Assembly: GCF_020216065.1 (NCBI RefSeq)
Contig: NZ_JAIWNA010000008.1
Coordinates: forward strand, 177,624 to 241,623
From: Nocardia rosealba
GTDB lineage: Bacteria; Actinomycetota; Actinomycetes; Mycobacteriales; Mycobacteriaceae
Direction of reading: 5' to 3'
DNA length: 64,000 nt
The translations under genes were made by a program, and so were the position numbers. Position 1 is the first letter of the stretch. Every line of letters starts with the position of its first letter. Shown in pieces: positions 1 through 10,064 of the stretch. The notes below the pieces were generated by a model. That model saw only the letters and a program-made list of their open reading frames with translations, was not told where the DNA came from and searched no databases.

Positions 1-428
1 TGCAGGGCAGGATCGCGATGTACCACGCGCTCGGCGAGGGTGTGAGCCCCATCCGGCTCAAGACCGTCGCCTCGGCGGTGTTCACCCGTCCGGAGATCGC
101 GACCGTCGGGGTGAGCCAGACCGCCATCGACAACGGCGAGGTGCCCGCGCGCACGGTCATGCTGCCGCTCAACACGAATCCGCGCGCGAAGATGTCGGGG
201 CTGCGCCGGGGTTTCGTCAAGATCTTCTGCCGCCCCGCCACCGGTGTGGTGATCGGCGGTGTGGTCGTCGCCCCCATTGCCTCGGAGCTGATCCTGCCGA
301 TCGCGCTCGCGGTGCAGAACAACCTCACCGTCACCGACCTCGCGCAGACCTTCTCGGTGTACCCGTCGCTCACCGGATCGGTCACCGAAGCCGGTCGTTT
401 GCTGATGCGCCACGACGACCTGGACTGA
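1..428 (+). CDS. lpdA: NAD(P)H quinone reductase / dihydrolipoamide dehydrogenase-like LpdA, C-terminal part
   Basis: This is the last ~142 codons of a flavoprotein disulfide reductase. The reading frame is open from base 3, so the gene starts before the window. What remains is the dimerisation domain, with the segment TVASAVFTRPEIATVGVS near its beginning and the ending SEAGRLLMRHDDLD-like tail typical of actinobacterial LpdA (Rv3303c type). In that family the enzyme moves electrons from NAD(P)H to quinones rather than acting on lipoamide. The active-site disulfide and FAD-binding parts lie outside the window, so the subtype rests on the C-terminus and on synteny with glpD, which is also close to lpdA in M. 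tuberculosis. The gene stops at TGA 426-428. Confidence 0.85.
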   Translation, partial: QGRIAMYHALGEGVSPIRLKTVASAVFTRPEIATVGVSQTAIDNGEVPARTVMLPLNTNPRAKMSGLRRGFVKIFCRPATGVVIGGVVVAPIASELILPIALAVQNNLTVTDLAQTFSVYPSLTGSVTEAGRLLMRHDDLD

Positions 429-568
429 GCCCCCACGCCCGATATCCGAAAGCTACTGCCGCGTTGCCTGTCTCGCGCTCATATGGTTGACTCACGGCCG
501 AGGCGCGTTCGAATATGAGCGCGTGGTGGATTGTGGGGGATTCCCTCCGGGAAAGGGATTAGCGAAAA

Positions 569-1639
569 GTGAAGCATCGTAAGCCGAGTCGGGCGCAGCG
601 AGCGATGGCAAGCACGTCGTTGCCCCTGGCCGCCGCCGCGGCCGTGGCGACCCTCCTCGCGGCTCCGGCCGGCGCGGTCCCCAGCGACCAGCCGACCACA
701 CCCGCGACTCCGGCTCCTGCGCAGCCGGGCACCGAGACCCCGAGCCAGCAGCCGGGAGAGACGCCGGAGACGGTCACTCCCGAGGAGAAGCAGCCGGAGA
801 CCCCGGAGAACGTGAAGCCGGGCGAGTCCAAGCCCACGCCGGCGCAGCCGGGTGTCACCACCCCCGCGCCGGAGGAGCCGGAGCAGGCCAAGCCGACGCC
901 GAGCCAGCCGGGCGTCACCACCACCCCGCGTACCGCGCCGCTGCCGGTGCCGGGTCAGGCCGGTCAGGGCAACCCCGCCCAGCCCGCCGTGAACAACCCG
1001 GAGAAGCCGGAAGAGGCCAAGCCGGGCCAGCAGGGCGGCACCCCCGCCCAGCAGACGCCCGCGCCCTCGCAGAACCAGCCCGCCGCCCCGCAGGCGCAGG
1101 GCGGTGCCGCCGAAGATGGCCCCGAGACCCTGGTGCAGGAGCCGCAGGAAGCGCAGGAGCCCGCCTGGCAGGCGCCGCGCCTGGCCAACGCGCCCGCCGC
1201 GCCGGTCGTCGAGATGGAAGGCCCGCACCAGGAAGTCGGCGTCACCGTCGACGGCGGTTCGCTGCTGCCGGGTGTGCTGGCCAACACCCACCACTACAAC
1301 AACGCTTCCGGTTACGTCGGCACCATCGGCTACCGCACGCCGGGTGGCGGCTTCGGTGACGCCGGTGTGGCGGTCGAGTACGTCGGCGAGAACTCGGTGA
1401 AGGTCACCACCTTCAACGGTGGCGACGGCCGCCCCGACAACACCATGGTCACCGTTCTCGACACCACCCAGGCCAACCTGGCCAAGGCGGCGGTCGAGAA
1501 CTGGATCAAGGCTCAGCCGGGCGGTGCCGCCGCGATGGAACAGGCCGCGAAGGCTACACTTCCGGTGCCGGGGGAGCTGCTGCAGACGATCAACGTCGCG
1601 GGTGTCACCACTCAGTGGGGTGGCTCGCTCCAGTACTGA
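569..1639 (+). CDS. secreted proline-rich protein of unknown function
   Basis: The 356-residue product starts at GTG 569, about 10 nt after a GGGAAAGGGA ribosome-binding site. Residues 1-38 look like a Sec signal peptide: basic start, an Ala/Leu core, and an APAGA-V cleavage site. Residues about 40-215 are a Pro/Glu/Gln/Thr-rich extension that carries a near-repeated unit (KPTPAQPGVTT and KPTPSQPGVTT), as in wall-spanning linkers. Residues about 216-356 form a compact C-terminal domain with many Gly, Val and Asn residues and no cysteine. I do not recognise this domain. The gene is followed directly by a strong hairpin and then by a second proline-rich envelope protein. A role at the cell surface is inferred only from the signal peptide and composition. 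Confidence 0.75.
   Translation: MKHRKPSRAQRAMASTSLPLAAAAAVATLLAAPAGAVPSDQPTTPATPAPAQPGTETPSQQPGETPETVTPEEKQPETPENVKPGESKPTPAQPGVTTPAPEEPEQAKPTPSQPGVTTTPRTAPLPVPGQAGQGNPAQPAVNNPEKPEEAKPGQQGGTPAQQTPAPSQNQPAAPQAQGGAAEDGPETLVQEPQEAQEPAWQAPRLANAPAAPVVEMEGPHQEVGVTVDGGSLLPGVLANTHHYNNASGYVGTIGYRTPGGGFGDAGVAVEYVGENSVKVTTFNGGDGRPDNTMVTVLDTTQANLAKAAVENWIKAQPGGAAAMEQAAKATLPVPGELLQTINVAGVTTQWGGSLQY
829..930 (+). repeat. imperfect tandem repeat coding for a proline-rich linker
   Basis: Two copies of a unit of roughly 40 bases, beginning near 829 and near 891, encode KPTPAQPGVTT and KPTPSQPGVTT and are separated by an acidic PAPEEPEQA spacer. The copies differ mostly at third codon positions, which suggests an old duplication kept for its amino-acid sequence. 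Confidence 0.6.
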
Positions 1640-1651
1640 CACGCAGTACGT

Positions 1652-1686
1652 CGTGTGGGGCGGTCGGATGGCGACCGCCCCACACG
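1652..1686 (+). terminator. perfect 15-bp hairpin after the secreted protein gene
   Basis: Bases 1652-1666 pair without mismatch with 1672-1686 around a 5-nt loop (GATGG). The hairpin starts 12 nt after the stop codon at 1639 and lacks a long T tract, as is common in GC-rich actinobacteria. It also covers the earliest possible GTG start of the next gene (1655), which argues for that gene's downstream start. Confidence 0.7.
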
Positions 1687-1711
1687 TGTGTCCTGGGGAA
1701 AGGATGGGACT

Positions 1712-3118
1712 GTGGCCACCGAGGATGACGAGAACGAGCGCGGCCGTAACCGGCCCGCGAGTGAATTCGGTCCTCCCGTAGGCGATTTCGGGCCGCCGGT
1801 CGACGACGCCGGTTTCGGTGGACCGCTCGCCGTGCCGCCGCCCGCTCCGCCGGGACCGCTGCCGGAGGTCGGTTGGCGACCCGCGCAGCCGGGCTCCGCG
1901 CCCGCGCCCGGGCCGTTCGGTGCGCCGGTGGGTGCGCCGATGCCCCCGGCCGGACCCGTTCCGCCCGCCGCTCCTGGTCCTGTGCCTCCCGCTGGGAGCG
2001 TTCCGCCGAATGGAACTGTTCCGCCCCGCGGGTCCGATCCTGTTGTGCCACCGCGTCGTTCGGCTCCGACATCGGTCTTCGGCGATGCCGTGTCGACGCC
2101 GCCGCCCACGAGTCCGCCTGCGCCGCCACGTTCTTCGGCGCCGACCTCCGTTTTCGGTGGGGCCACACCGCCACCCACGAACCCTGTTGCGCCGCCGCGT
2201 CGTTCGCCGTTCGGCGATGCTGTCGCGACACCGCCGCCCGCACGACCCGCCCCGCCCGCCGACCCGACGGTGCGTTTCGGTGCCGACGCTCCCGCTGCCG
2301 GTAGCTCGGTGTTCGGTGATTCGGTGCCGGTGACTTCCGGGAAGGAAGAGACCGAGGTCATCCGGCGCAACTCCGCGCCGCGCCAGCAGCGGGTCACCGA
2401 GCCCGAACGCGCCCCCGAACCGCCGCGCGCACCGGCCAAGGACAACGACGCCGAGGACCGGGCCTGGTGGAACAGCCCCGACGACGACGGCGGCGTCCCC
2501 AAGCCGCCCGAACCCGGCCTGTCCTGGGCCGACGACCCCATCGCCCGCAGGCTCGCCCCGAAGACGCCGGCCGCGCCGGTCGTCGAGAAGTCCGAGCCCG
2601 ACAACCGGATGCGCTGGATCATCGGCGGTGTGGTGGCCGCGGTCCTGCTCGTCGTCGCGCTGGTGCTGACCATCGGGCTGGTCAAGCGTGGCGGTGGCGA
2701 GGATCCCGGACCCACCGCGGCGCCGGTCACCTCCGCCGCGGGTGCCGAATGCCGGACGATCGCCGACGAGGGTCTCACCGTCGGCAACGGCCCGGGCGAC
2801 ACGTCCTCGGGCGCCCGGGCGATCCTCGGCTTCCAGTACGCCTTCTATGTCGAACGCTCCGGTACGCGGGTGCGTGAGTTCGTCGCGCCCGACGGGGTGA
2901 CCATCTCGCCCGCCGATGTCATCCAGAAGGCGATCGACGATCAGATCCCGAGGGGTACCACGCACTGTGTGAAGGTGCGCGAGACCGGCGTCGGCGTCTA
3001 TGACGTGGAGCTGCGTGAGTGGCATCCCGACCGTACGTCGGTGGTCTACAAGCAGGAGATCGTCACCACGCTGACCGACGGGAAGTGGCAGGTCAAGTCC
3101 ATCACTGCCCTCCCGTAG
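1712..3118 (+). CDS. single-pass membrane protein with long proline-rich N-terminal region
   Basis: I place the start at GTG 1712 (468 residues), 8 nt after GGGGAAAGGA. An upstream in-frame GTG at 1655 lies inside a terminator hairpin. The first ~300 residues are rich in Pro, Ala, Gly and Arg, with recurring PPRRSAPTSVFG(D/G)A-like units, and are probably disordered and cytoplasmic. A single hydrophobic helix (GGVVAAVLLVVALVLTIGLV) follows at about residues 307-329. The remaining ~130 residues are outside and form a small domain with two cysteines (AECRTI and THCVKV), which could form a disulfide. The architecture resembles actinobacterial membrane-anchored proteins of unknown function, and I cannot name a family. 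It is probably independent of the upstream gene because of the hairpin between them. Confidence 0.75.
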   Translation: MATEDDENERGRNRPASEFGPPVGDFGPPVDDAGFGGPLAVPPPAPPGPLPEVGWRPAQPGSAPAPGPFGAPVGAPMPPAGPVPPAAPGPVPPAGSVPPNGTVPPRGSDPVVPPRRSAPTSVFGDAVSTPPPTSPPAPPRSSAPTSVFGGATPPPTNPVAPPRRSPFGDAVATPPPARPAPPADPTVRFGADAPAAGSSVFGDSVPVTSGKEETEVIRRNSAPRQQRVTEPERAPEPPRAPAKDNDAEDRAWWNSPDDDGGVPKPPEPGLSWADDPIARRLAPKTPAAPVVEKSEPDNRMRWIIGGVVAAVLLVVALVLTIGLVKRGGGEDPGPTAAPVTSAAGAECRTIADEGLTVGNGPGDTSSGARAILGFQYAFYVERSGTRVREFVAPDGVTISPADVIQKAIDDQIPRGTTHCVKVRETGVGVYDVELREWHPDRTSVVYKQEIVTTLTDGKWQVKSITALP

Positions 3119-3206
3119 TCCCATTATCTGGGACAACAATTTCATATTCTGGTGAATGCTGTGCGATCGTTGGTCATCGCGTCCCCTGGCGTTCCCGGAG
3201 GTTTCC

Positions 3207-4394
3207 ATGTCGCTGACCAGTCCAGCATTGGCGGGCAAGCTCGCCGGTTTGCAGAGTTCGGCGATCAGGGACCTGCTCAAACTCACCGCGCGGCCGGAGA
3301 TCATCAGCCTTGCCGGTGGTCTGCCCGATGCGGCACTGATGCCGGGCGAGCGGATCGCCGCCGCGGCTGAGGCGGCACTGCGTGATCCGGCCGTGTTGCA
3401 GTACACGGAGTCGCCCGGCTGGCCCGCGCTGCGTGCGGTGATCGCCGAGCGCGAGTCGGCCAAGATCGGCCGGTCGGTGCCGGTCGGCGAGGTGTTCATC
3501 ACCCACGGTTCGCAGCAGGCGTTGTCGCTGCTGGCCGAGGTGCTGCTCGATCCCGGCGCGTTGGTCGTGGTGGAGGACCCGGCGTATGTCGGTGCGCTGC
3601 AGGTGTTCCGGGCGGCCGGTGCGCGCATCGTCGCCGTGCCGCTCGACGCCGACGGGCTACGTGTCGACGTGCTGGAGGAGCTGCTGGCCGCCGGTGAGCG
3701 TCCGGCCGTCGTCCACACCGTCGCCAACTTCCACAACCCCGGTGGGGTCACCCTCGCGCCCGAGCGCCGTCGTCGCCTGGCGGAACTCGCTGAGGCACAC
3801 GGCTTCTGGGTGATCGAAGACGATCCCTACGGCGAACTCTGGTTCGACGAGCCCGCCCCGGCGCCGGTCGCCTCCTACTCACCCCAGGTGATCCGCCTGT
3901 CCAGCGTGTCCAAGATCCTGGCCCCCGCCCTGCGCGTCGGCTGGCTGATCGCCCCCGAAAAGGTCTGTCGCGCGGTCGAACTCCTCAAGCAGGGCGCCGA
4001 CCTGTGCGGCTCGGCCCTCACCCACCAGATCACCACCGACCTGCTCGCCGAGACCGACTGGCTCACCACCCACGTCGACACCATCCGCGCCGCCTACGGC
4101 ACCCGCGCCCGCGCCCTCGTCACCGCCCTGCGCACCACTTTCGCCGACCGCGTCCGCTGCACCGACCCGACCGGCGGCATGTTCATCTGGGCCGATTTCA
4201 CCGACGGCACGAACGCCTCAACCCTGCTCCCCACCGCCCTGGAAGCAGGCGTCGCCTACGTCCCCGGCGCCGCCTTCGCCGTCACCGACGCCTACCAGGC
4301 CTCCATGCGCCTCTGCTTCACCACCTCCGACGAACCCACCCTCACCGAAGCGATCAACCGCCTGGCAGAAGCAGCCACGACCAGCGTCTGCTGA
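3207..4394 (+). CDS. PLP-dependent aminotransferase, class I/II (MocR/LysN-type)
   Basis: The 395-residue product starts at ATG 3207, 5 nt after GGAGG. An in-frame ATG at 3156 has no ribosome-binding site. Fold-type I aminotransferase signatures are present: the N-terminal ISLAGGLPD motif, THGSQQAL, NFHNPGGVT (pyridine-ring Asn and substrate contacts), EDDPYGELWF, and SSVSKILAPALRVGW, whose Lys forms the Schiff base with PLP. These features place it with 2-aminoadipate/valine-type transaminases (PF00155) that lack the GntR DNA-binding domain. The substrate cannot be read from the sequence. The lysine/aminoadipate genes at 16.9-20.4 kb make an aminoadipate role possible, but there is no direct link. 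Confidence 0.85.
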   Translation: MSLTSPALAGKLAGLQSSAIRDLLKLTARPEIISLAGGLPDAALMPGERIAAAAEAALRDPAVLQYTESPGWPALRAVIAERESAKIGRSVPVGEVFITHGSQQALSLLAEVLLDPGALVVVEDPAYVGALQVFRAAGARIVAVPLDADGLRVDVLEELLAAGERPAVVHTVANFHNPGGVTLAPERRRRLAELAEAHGFWVIEDDPYGELWFDEPAPAPVASYSPQVIRLSSVSKILAPALRVGWLIAPEKVCRAVELLKQGADLCGSALTHQITTDLLAETDWLTTHVDTIRAAYGTRARALVTALRTTFADRVRCTDPTGGMFIWADFTDGTNASTLLPTALEAGVAYVPGAAFAVTDAYQASMRLCFTTSDEPTLTEAINRLAEAATTSVC

Positions 4395-4524
4395 AGCCGT
4401 GTTCGAAATGCGAGCACGAAGATCAGCGTTTTGCGATTGCGCTGCTCAGTAGGGTGTTTTTTCGGTCGGCTCGGTAGCGTGAATGCGAGTTGGCAGCGGG
4501 TATTCGGGGCCGGATCCTGTGCGT

Positions 4525-5436
4525 ATGGAGTATTCGAGTTATGTGAAGTTCCTGCCGGCTCGGTATCGGGAGGCGGTGGTCGAGCCGCAGTCGACGTGGT
4601 GGGCGTGGCGGGGGCGCAGGGTGCATGTGGCCAGGGCGGAGCGTGGGGACGCGGCTGTTCGGGTGTTGGCGTTGCACGGGGCGGGCGGGCATGCGGGGTT
4701 GGTGTGGCCGCTGCTCGGAATCGCTGCGGGGGAGGGTGTTTCGGTCGCGGCGCTGGATCTTCCGCTCTACGGCGACACCGTCGAGCCGAAGCCCGCGTCG
4801 GTGCGGTATCGCGACTGGGTCGAGTTGGTGAGCGAGTTCGTCTGTGCTGAAACCGAATCCGACAGCAGGCCGCTCGTGCTGTTCGGTGCGAGTATCGGTG
4901 GGATGCTCGCGTACGAGGTGGCGGCGCGGACCGGGCGGGTCGCGCATGTGGTGGCGACTTGCCTGCTCGATCCCGGTGACCCGGCCGCCCGTATGGCAGC
5001 CGCTCGCTGGAAGGTGTTGGGTGCGTTGCCGCGCGGTGTGCTCTCGGGAGCGGGGCGGGTAGCGGGCGGTGTGCGCGTGCCGGTCCGGTGGATGGTGGAT
5101 ATGGCGAACATGAGTCTGGACCAGGAATTGTCGCGGCACTGTGGCAACGACCCGAGAGGCGGCGGCGTGTGGATTCCCGTCGGTTTTCTCACGGATTTCC
5201 TCTTGTTCGAGCACACACCTCCACAGGACTATCAGGGTTCGCCGGTGTCGCTGGTCCACCCGGCGGCGGATCGGTGGACGCCGCCGGAGCTGAGCGTGCG
5301 GTTCCTCGACCGGATCGCCGCCGACACGAAAGCGGTGTTGCTCGAGGGATGTGGTCACTTCCCCATAGAGGAGCCGGGGCTGACGCAGCTGGCCGACACC
5401 TTGCGGGAGGTCATCGGCTCGGTCCGCCCGCTCTGA
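4525..5436 (+). CDS. alpha/beta-hydrolase
   Basis: This is an alpha/beta-hydrolase of 303 residues from ATG 4525. In-frame starts at 4483 and GTG 4519 are also possible, and none has a convincing ribosome-binding site. The oxyanion-loop motif LHGAGGHAG lies near residue 45 and the nucleophile elbow is FGASIGGM. The likely acid is an Asp in the strand before HPAADRW, and the catalytic His is in GCGHFPIEEPG. There is no signal peptide, so it should be cytoplasmic. The substrate is unknown, and serine hydrolases of this kind in Nocardia act on esters, lactones or lipids. It is transcribed towards the TetR gene, with 30 bp between the two stops. Confidence 0.75.
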   Translation: MEYSSYVKFLPARYREAVVEPQSTWWAWRGRRVHVARAERGDAAVRVLALHGAGGHAGLVWPLLGIAAGEGVSVAALDLPLYGDTVEPKPASVRYRDWVELVSEFVCAETESDSRPLVLFGASIGGMLAYEVAARTGRVAHVVATCLLDPGDPAARMAAARWKVLGALPRGVLSGAGRVAGGVRVPVRWMVDMANMSLDQELSRHCGNDPRGGGVWIPVGFLTDFLLFEHTPPQDYQGSPVSLVHPAADRWTPPELSVRFLDRIAADTKAVLLEGCGHFPIEEPGLTQLADTLREVIGSVRPL

Positions 5437-5466
5437 CCAGCCGGGGCCGGGCCGTCCACTGCCCGT

Positions 5467-6057
5467 TCATCCCTCGGGCAGCAACTGCCGCGCCAGTACC
5501 AGCAGCGCATCCGCATCGACGGTGTGCCGCGTCATGACACGATGCACCTGGGTGTCGATGGCGTGGACCAGGGTCCGAGCGGTGAGCTGCGGATCGGTTC
5601 CGCCGCGCCCGCATCGCCGCAGATGGAACTCCACCTCGGCGACGAGGTAGTCCTCGAAGGCCCGCACCGCCTCCCACTCCGCGGGCAGCCGCAACGCGAC
5701 GCGGTGCATGAGGGCGTGCAGGGCAGGCCGGTCGCGATGCAGGTCGGCGACGGCCGTCACGATCGCACGCAGCGTCTCGTCGAAGGGTGGCTCCTCGGAC
5801 CGCAACCGTGCGAACACCTCGCCGAGTCCCGTCCCGGCAGCGAGGAAGTGGCGCTCGGCCAAGGCGCGCAACATCGCCGTCTTGTTCGGAAAGTACTGGT
5901 ACAGCGTGCCGATCGAGACGCCTGCCCGCTCGGCGATCCGGTTGGTCGTTGCCGCCGCACCCTCGCGGGAGAACACCTGGGCGGCGGCCTCGAGCAGCGT
6001 TTCCACGGTCTCGCGCGCCCGGCGTTGACGAGGCAGTTTGCGGGGGCGGTCGTCCAT
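5467..6057 (-). CDS. TetR/AcrR-family transcriptional regulator
   Basis: The product has 196 residues and starts at ATG 6057, only 2 bp after the glpK stop on the same strand. The N-terminal domain carries a helix-turn-helix typical of TetR proteins: TVETLLEAAAQVFSREG, then TTNRIAERAGVSIGTLYQYF, with the recognition helix ending in YQYFPNKTAML. The C-terminal ligand-binding part is about 130 residues and contains HALMHRVALRLPAEWEAV. The tight spacing makes it part of the glpK transcript. It may sense a glycerol- or lipid-derived ligand, but this is inferred from position only. The ligand and operator are unknown. Confidence 0.88.
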   Translation of the reverse strand: MDDRPRKLPRQRRARETVETLLEAAAQVFSREGAAATTNRIAERAGVSIGTLYQYFPNKTAMLRALAERHFLAAGTGLGEVFARLRSEEPPFDETLRAIVTAVADLHRDRPALHALMHRVALRLPAEWEAVRAFEDYLVAEVEFHLRRCGRGGTDPQLTARTLVHAIDTQVHRVMTRHTVDADALLVLARQLLPEG

Positions 6058-6059
6058 GT

Positions 6060-7556
<1,497 letters not shown>

Positions 7557-7790
7557 TCAGGCAGGCTACCCAACCGCGCGGTCGTCGTAGCAAGCTTTGT
7601 CGCCGACGACGAGCGGGAATCGCCCGGTTGGGCGCGGATACCGAATTTCGGCCACGCGCCTCGCCGGGTTCGTCCCACACGCCGGGTGGGCACTACGTTT
7701 AGCCTGTAGGCGGCGCCGGGATGTGCCCGGCGTCTGCACCCAACTGTCGGCTGGGACCGGCCGTTCACGGTCGGCGGCGAGGAGTCGAGC

Positions 7791-9581
7791 ATGTCGCAGA
7801 CACCGGAGTTTCCGTTTCTGAACCCTGGTGAGTTGGTCGCCGGCGGAAAACGGGACCGGCTCGGCCCCGGTGAGCTCGGGCCCGAACACCGGCGCACCGC
7901 CTGGGAGCGCCTCGGCAAGGACCGGTTCGACGTGCTGGTCATCGGCGGCGGCGTGGTCGGCGCCGGAATCGCGCTCGACGCGGCGACCCGTGGCCTGTCG
8001 GTCGCCCTCGTGGAGGCGCGTGACCTCGCCTCGGGCACCTCGAGCCGGTCGTCGAAGATGTTCCACGGCGGTCTGCGCTACCTAGAGCAGCTCGAGTTCG
8101 GGCTGGTGCGCGAGGCGCTCAAGGAGCGCGAGCTGGCGTTGTCGACGCTGGCGCCGCACCTGGTGAAGCCGCTGCGGTTCCTGTACCCGCTCACCCACCG
8201 GGTGTGGGAACGGCCGTACGTGGCCGCGGGCCTGACCCTCTACGACACCATGGGTGGCGCAAAATCCGTTCCGGGACAGCATCATCTGACCCGACACGGT
8301 GCGCTGCGGCTGGCACCCGGCCTGCGCCGTGACGCCCTGATCGGCGGTGTCACCTACTACGACACCGTCGTCGACGACGCCCGCCACACCATGACCGTCG
8401 CCCGCACCGCCGCCCACTACGGTGCCGTCATCCGTACGTCCACCCAGGTGGTGGGGCTGCTGCGGGAGGCCGACCGGGTGGTCGGGGCGAAGCTGCGCGA
8501 CACCGAGGACGGTCGGACCGCCGAGGTGCGCGCGAGCGTGGTCATCAATGCGACGGGCGTGTGGACCGACGAGGTGCAGGGTCTGTCGCATCAGCGCGGC
8601 AGATTCCATGTGCGAGCGTCCAAGGGTGTGCACATCGTCGTCCCGCGCGACCGGATCGTCAGCGACGCGGCGATCATCCTGCGCACCGCCACCTCGGTGC
8701 TGTTCGTCATTCCGTGGGGCGCGCACTGGATCGTCGGCACCACCGACACCGACTGGAATCTCGACCTCGCGCATCCCGCCGCGACCAAGGCCGACATCGA
8801 CTACCTGCTCGACCGGGTGAACGAGGTGCTGGTCACGCCGCTCACCCACGCCGACATCGACGGCGTGTACGCGGGCCTGCGACCGCTGTTGGCGGGAGAG
8901 AGCGACGAGACGTCGAAGCTGTCGCGTGAGCACGCCGTTGCCCGGGTGGCGCCCGGCCTGGTGAGTATCGCGGGCGGCAAGTACACCACCTACCGGGTGA
9001 TGGCGTCCGATGCGATGGACGAAGCGGCACAGGACATTCCGGCCCGCGTGTCGCCGTCGATCACCGAGAAGGTGGCCCTGCTCGGCGCCGACGGGTACTT
9101 CGCGCTGGTGAACCAGACCGTGCAACTGGCCGAGCACTACGGCATCCACCCGTACCGGATGACCCACCTGCTCGACCGCTACGGTTCGGTCGTCGACGAG
9201 GTGCTCGCCATGGCCGAGGGCAAACCCGAACTGCTGCAACCGATTACCGACGCTCCCGCCTACCTGCAGGTGGAGGCGGTGTACGCGGTCGCCGCGGAGG
9301 GTGCCCTGCACCTCGACGACATCCTGGCCCGGCGCACCCGTATCTCCATCGAATACCCCGACCGGGGCGCCAACTGTGCCGAGCAGGTCGCGCACCTGGT
9401 GGCGCCGGTTCTCGGCTGGGACGACGACGACATCGAGCGTGAGGTGTCGACCTATCAGGCGCGGGTGCGCGCGGAGATCGAATCGCAGACCCAGCCGGAC
9501 GACAAATCGGCCGACGCCCTGCGGGTCGCCGCGCCGGAGCCGCGTCCGCAGCTGCTGGAACCGGTACCGCAGGACCGCTGA
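7791..9581 (+). CDS. glpD: aerobic glycerol-3-phosphate dehydrogenase, FAD-dependent
   Basis: GlpD oxidises glycerol 3-phosphate to dihydroxyacetone phosphate and passes electrons from FAD to membrane quinones. The 596-residue protein has the FAD dinucleotide-binding fold DVLVIGGGVVGAGIALDAATRG at about residues 46-67. It also has the family signature GTSSRSSKMFHGGLRYLE and the segment GGKYTTYR near residue 400, followed by the C-terminal helical DAO_C domain. The start ATG 7791 follows GGCGAGGAG. The upstream neighbour is glpK on the opposite strand, so the locus encodes the complete two-step route from glycerol to triose phosphate. It ends 3 bp before the convergent VOC gene. Confidence 0.95.
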   Translation: MSQTPEFPFLNPGELVAGGKRDRLGPGELGPEHRRTAWERLGKDRFDVLVIGGGVVGAGIALDAATRGLSVALVEARDLASGTSSRSSKMFHGGLRYLEQLEFGLVREALKERELALSTLAPHLVKPLRFLYPLTHRVWERPYVAAGLTLYDTMGGAKSVPGQHHLTRHGALRLAPGLRRDALIGGVTYYDTVVDDARHTMTVARTAAHYGAVIRTSTQVVGLLREADRVVGAKLRDTEDGRTAEVRASVVINATGVWTDEVQGLSHQRGRFHVRASKGVHIVVPRDRIVSDAAIILRTATSVLFVIPWGAHWIVGTTDTDWNLDLAHPAATKADIDYLLDRVNEVLVTPLTHADIDGVYAGLRPLLAGESDETSKLSREHAVARVAPGLVSIAGGKYTTYRVMASDAMDEAAQDIPARVSPSITEKVALLGADGYFALVNQTVQLAEHYGIHPYRMTHLLDRYGSVVDEVLAMAEGKPELLQPITDAPAYLQVEAVYAVAAEGALHLDDILARRTRISIEYPDRGANCAEQVAHLVAPVLGWDDDDIEREVSTYQARVRAEIESQTQPDDKSADALRVAAPEPRPQLLEPVPQDR

Positions 9582-9584
9582 TCC

Positions 9585-9965
9585 TCAGACCGGATCGATG
9601 CGCGCCTTCAGCAAGCAGAAGTAGTTGTCCTCGGGATCGGCCAGCACATGCCACTGCTCATCGCCGGACTGGCCGATATCCGCGGGACGTGCGCCGAGTT
9701 CGAGCAGGCGCGCGAGTTCGGCGGCCTGATCGCGGTCGGTGGGGTTGACGTCGATGTGCAGGCGGGCCTTGCCGGGCGTGGGGTTGTCGGTGGGGCTGAG
9801 GATGATCGTCGGCTGCGGGCCGCCGAAGCCTTCGCGTGGCCCGATTTCCATGCTGCCGTCGTCGTCGCGATCGAGCACGATGTAATCGAGCACCGCGCAC
9901 CAGAACTGGGCGAGTGTCTCGGGCTCGCGGCACTCGAGCACGAGCTCACTGATCCGACATGCCAT
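9585..9965 (-). CDS. VOC (glyoxalase/bleomycin-resistance fold) protein
   Basis: This is a small protein of 126 residues with a single vicinal-oxygen-chelate fold. The first beta-alpha unit MACRISELVLECREPETLAQFWCAVL is typical of the actinobacterial glyoxalase-like group. Possible metal or substrate residues are the His in ARLHIDVNPTD and the Asp/Glu in VLADPEDNYFCLL. Two half-folds normally pair to make one site, so it is probably a dimer. Function cannot be assigned beyond fold. Its stop lies 3 bp from the stop of glpD, so the two genes converge with no room for a terminator. Confidence 0.75.
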   Translation of the reverse strand: MACRISELVLECREPETLAQFWCAVLDYIVLDRDDDGSMEIGPREGFGGPQPTIILSPTDNPTPGKARLHIDVNPTDRDQAAELARLLELGARPADIGQSGDEQWHVLADPEDNYFCLLKARIDPV

Positions 9966-10064
9966 TGCGAAACCTGCTCTCTACCTGGTGAACTGCCGGG
10001 AAGTTAGCGCCGGGAAACGATTCTGGCGAGCGTATCGGACCATGGCGGCGTCGGCGAGCTGTTT

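Noticed and set aside
1655..1711. Longer N-terminus for the proline-rich membrane protein
   Set aside because: The GTG at 1655 lies in a perfect terminator hairpin, while GTG 1712 has a good Shine-Dalgarno.
479..3751. Antisense open frame of 1,090 codons
   Set aside because: It is the complement of two proline-rich genes and an aminotransferase. The codons are Arg/Gly/Ser-rich without any domain, as expected opposite GC-rich genes.
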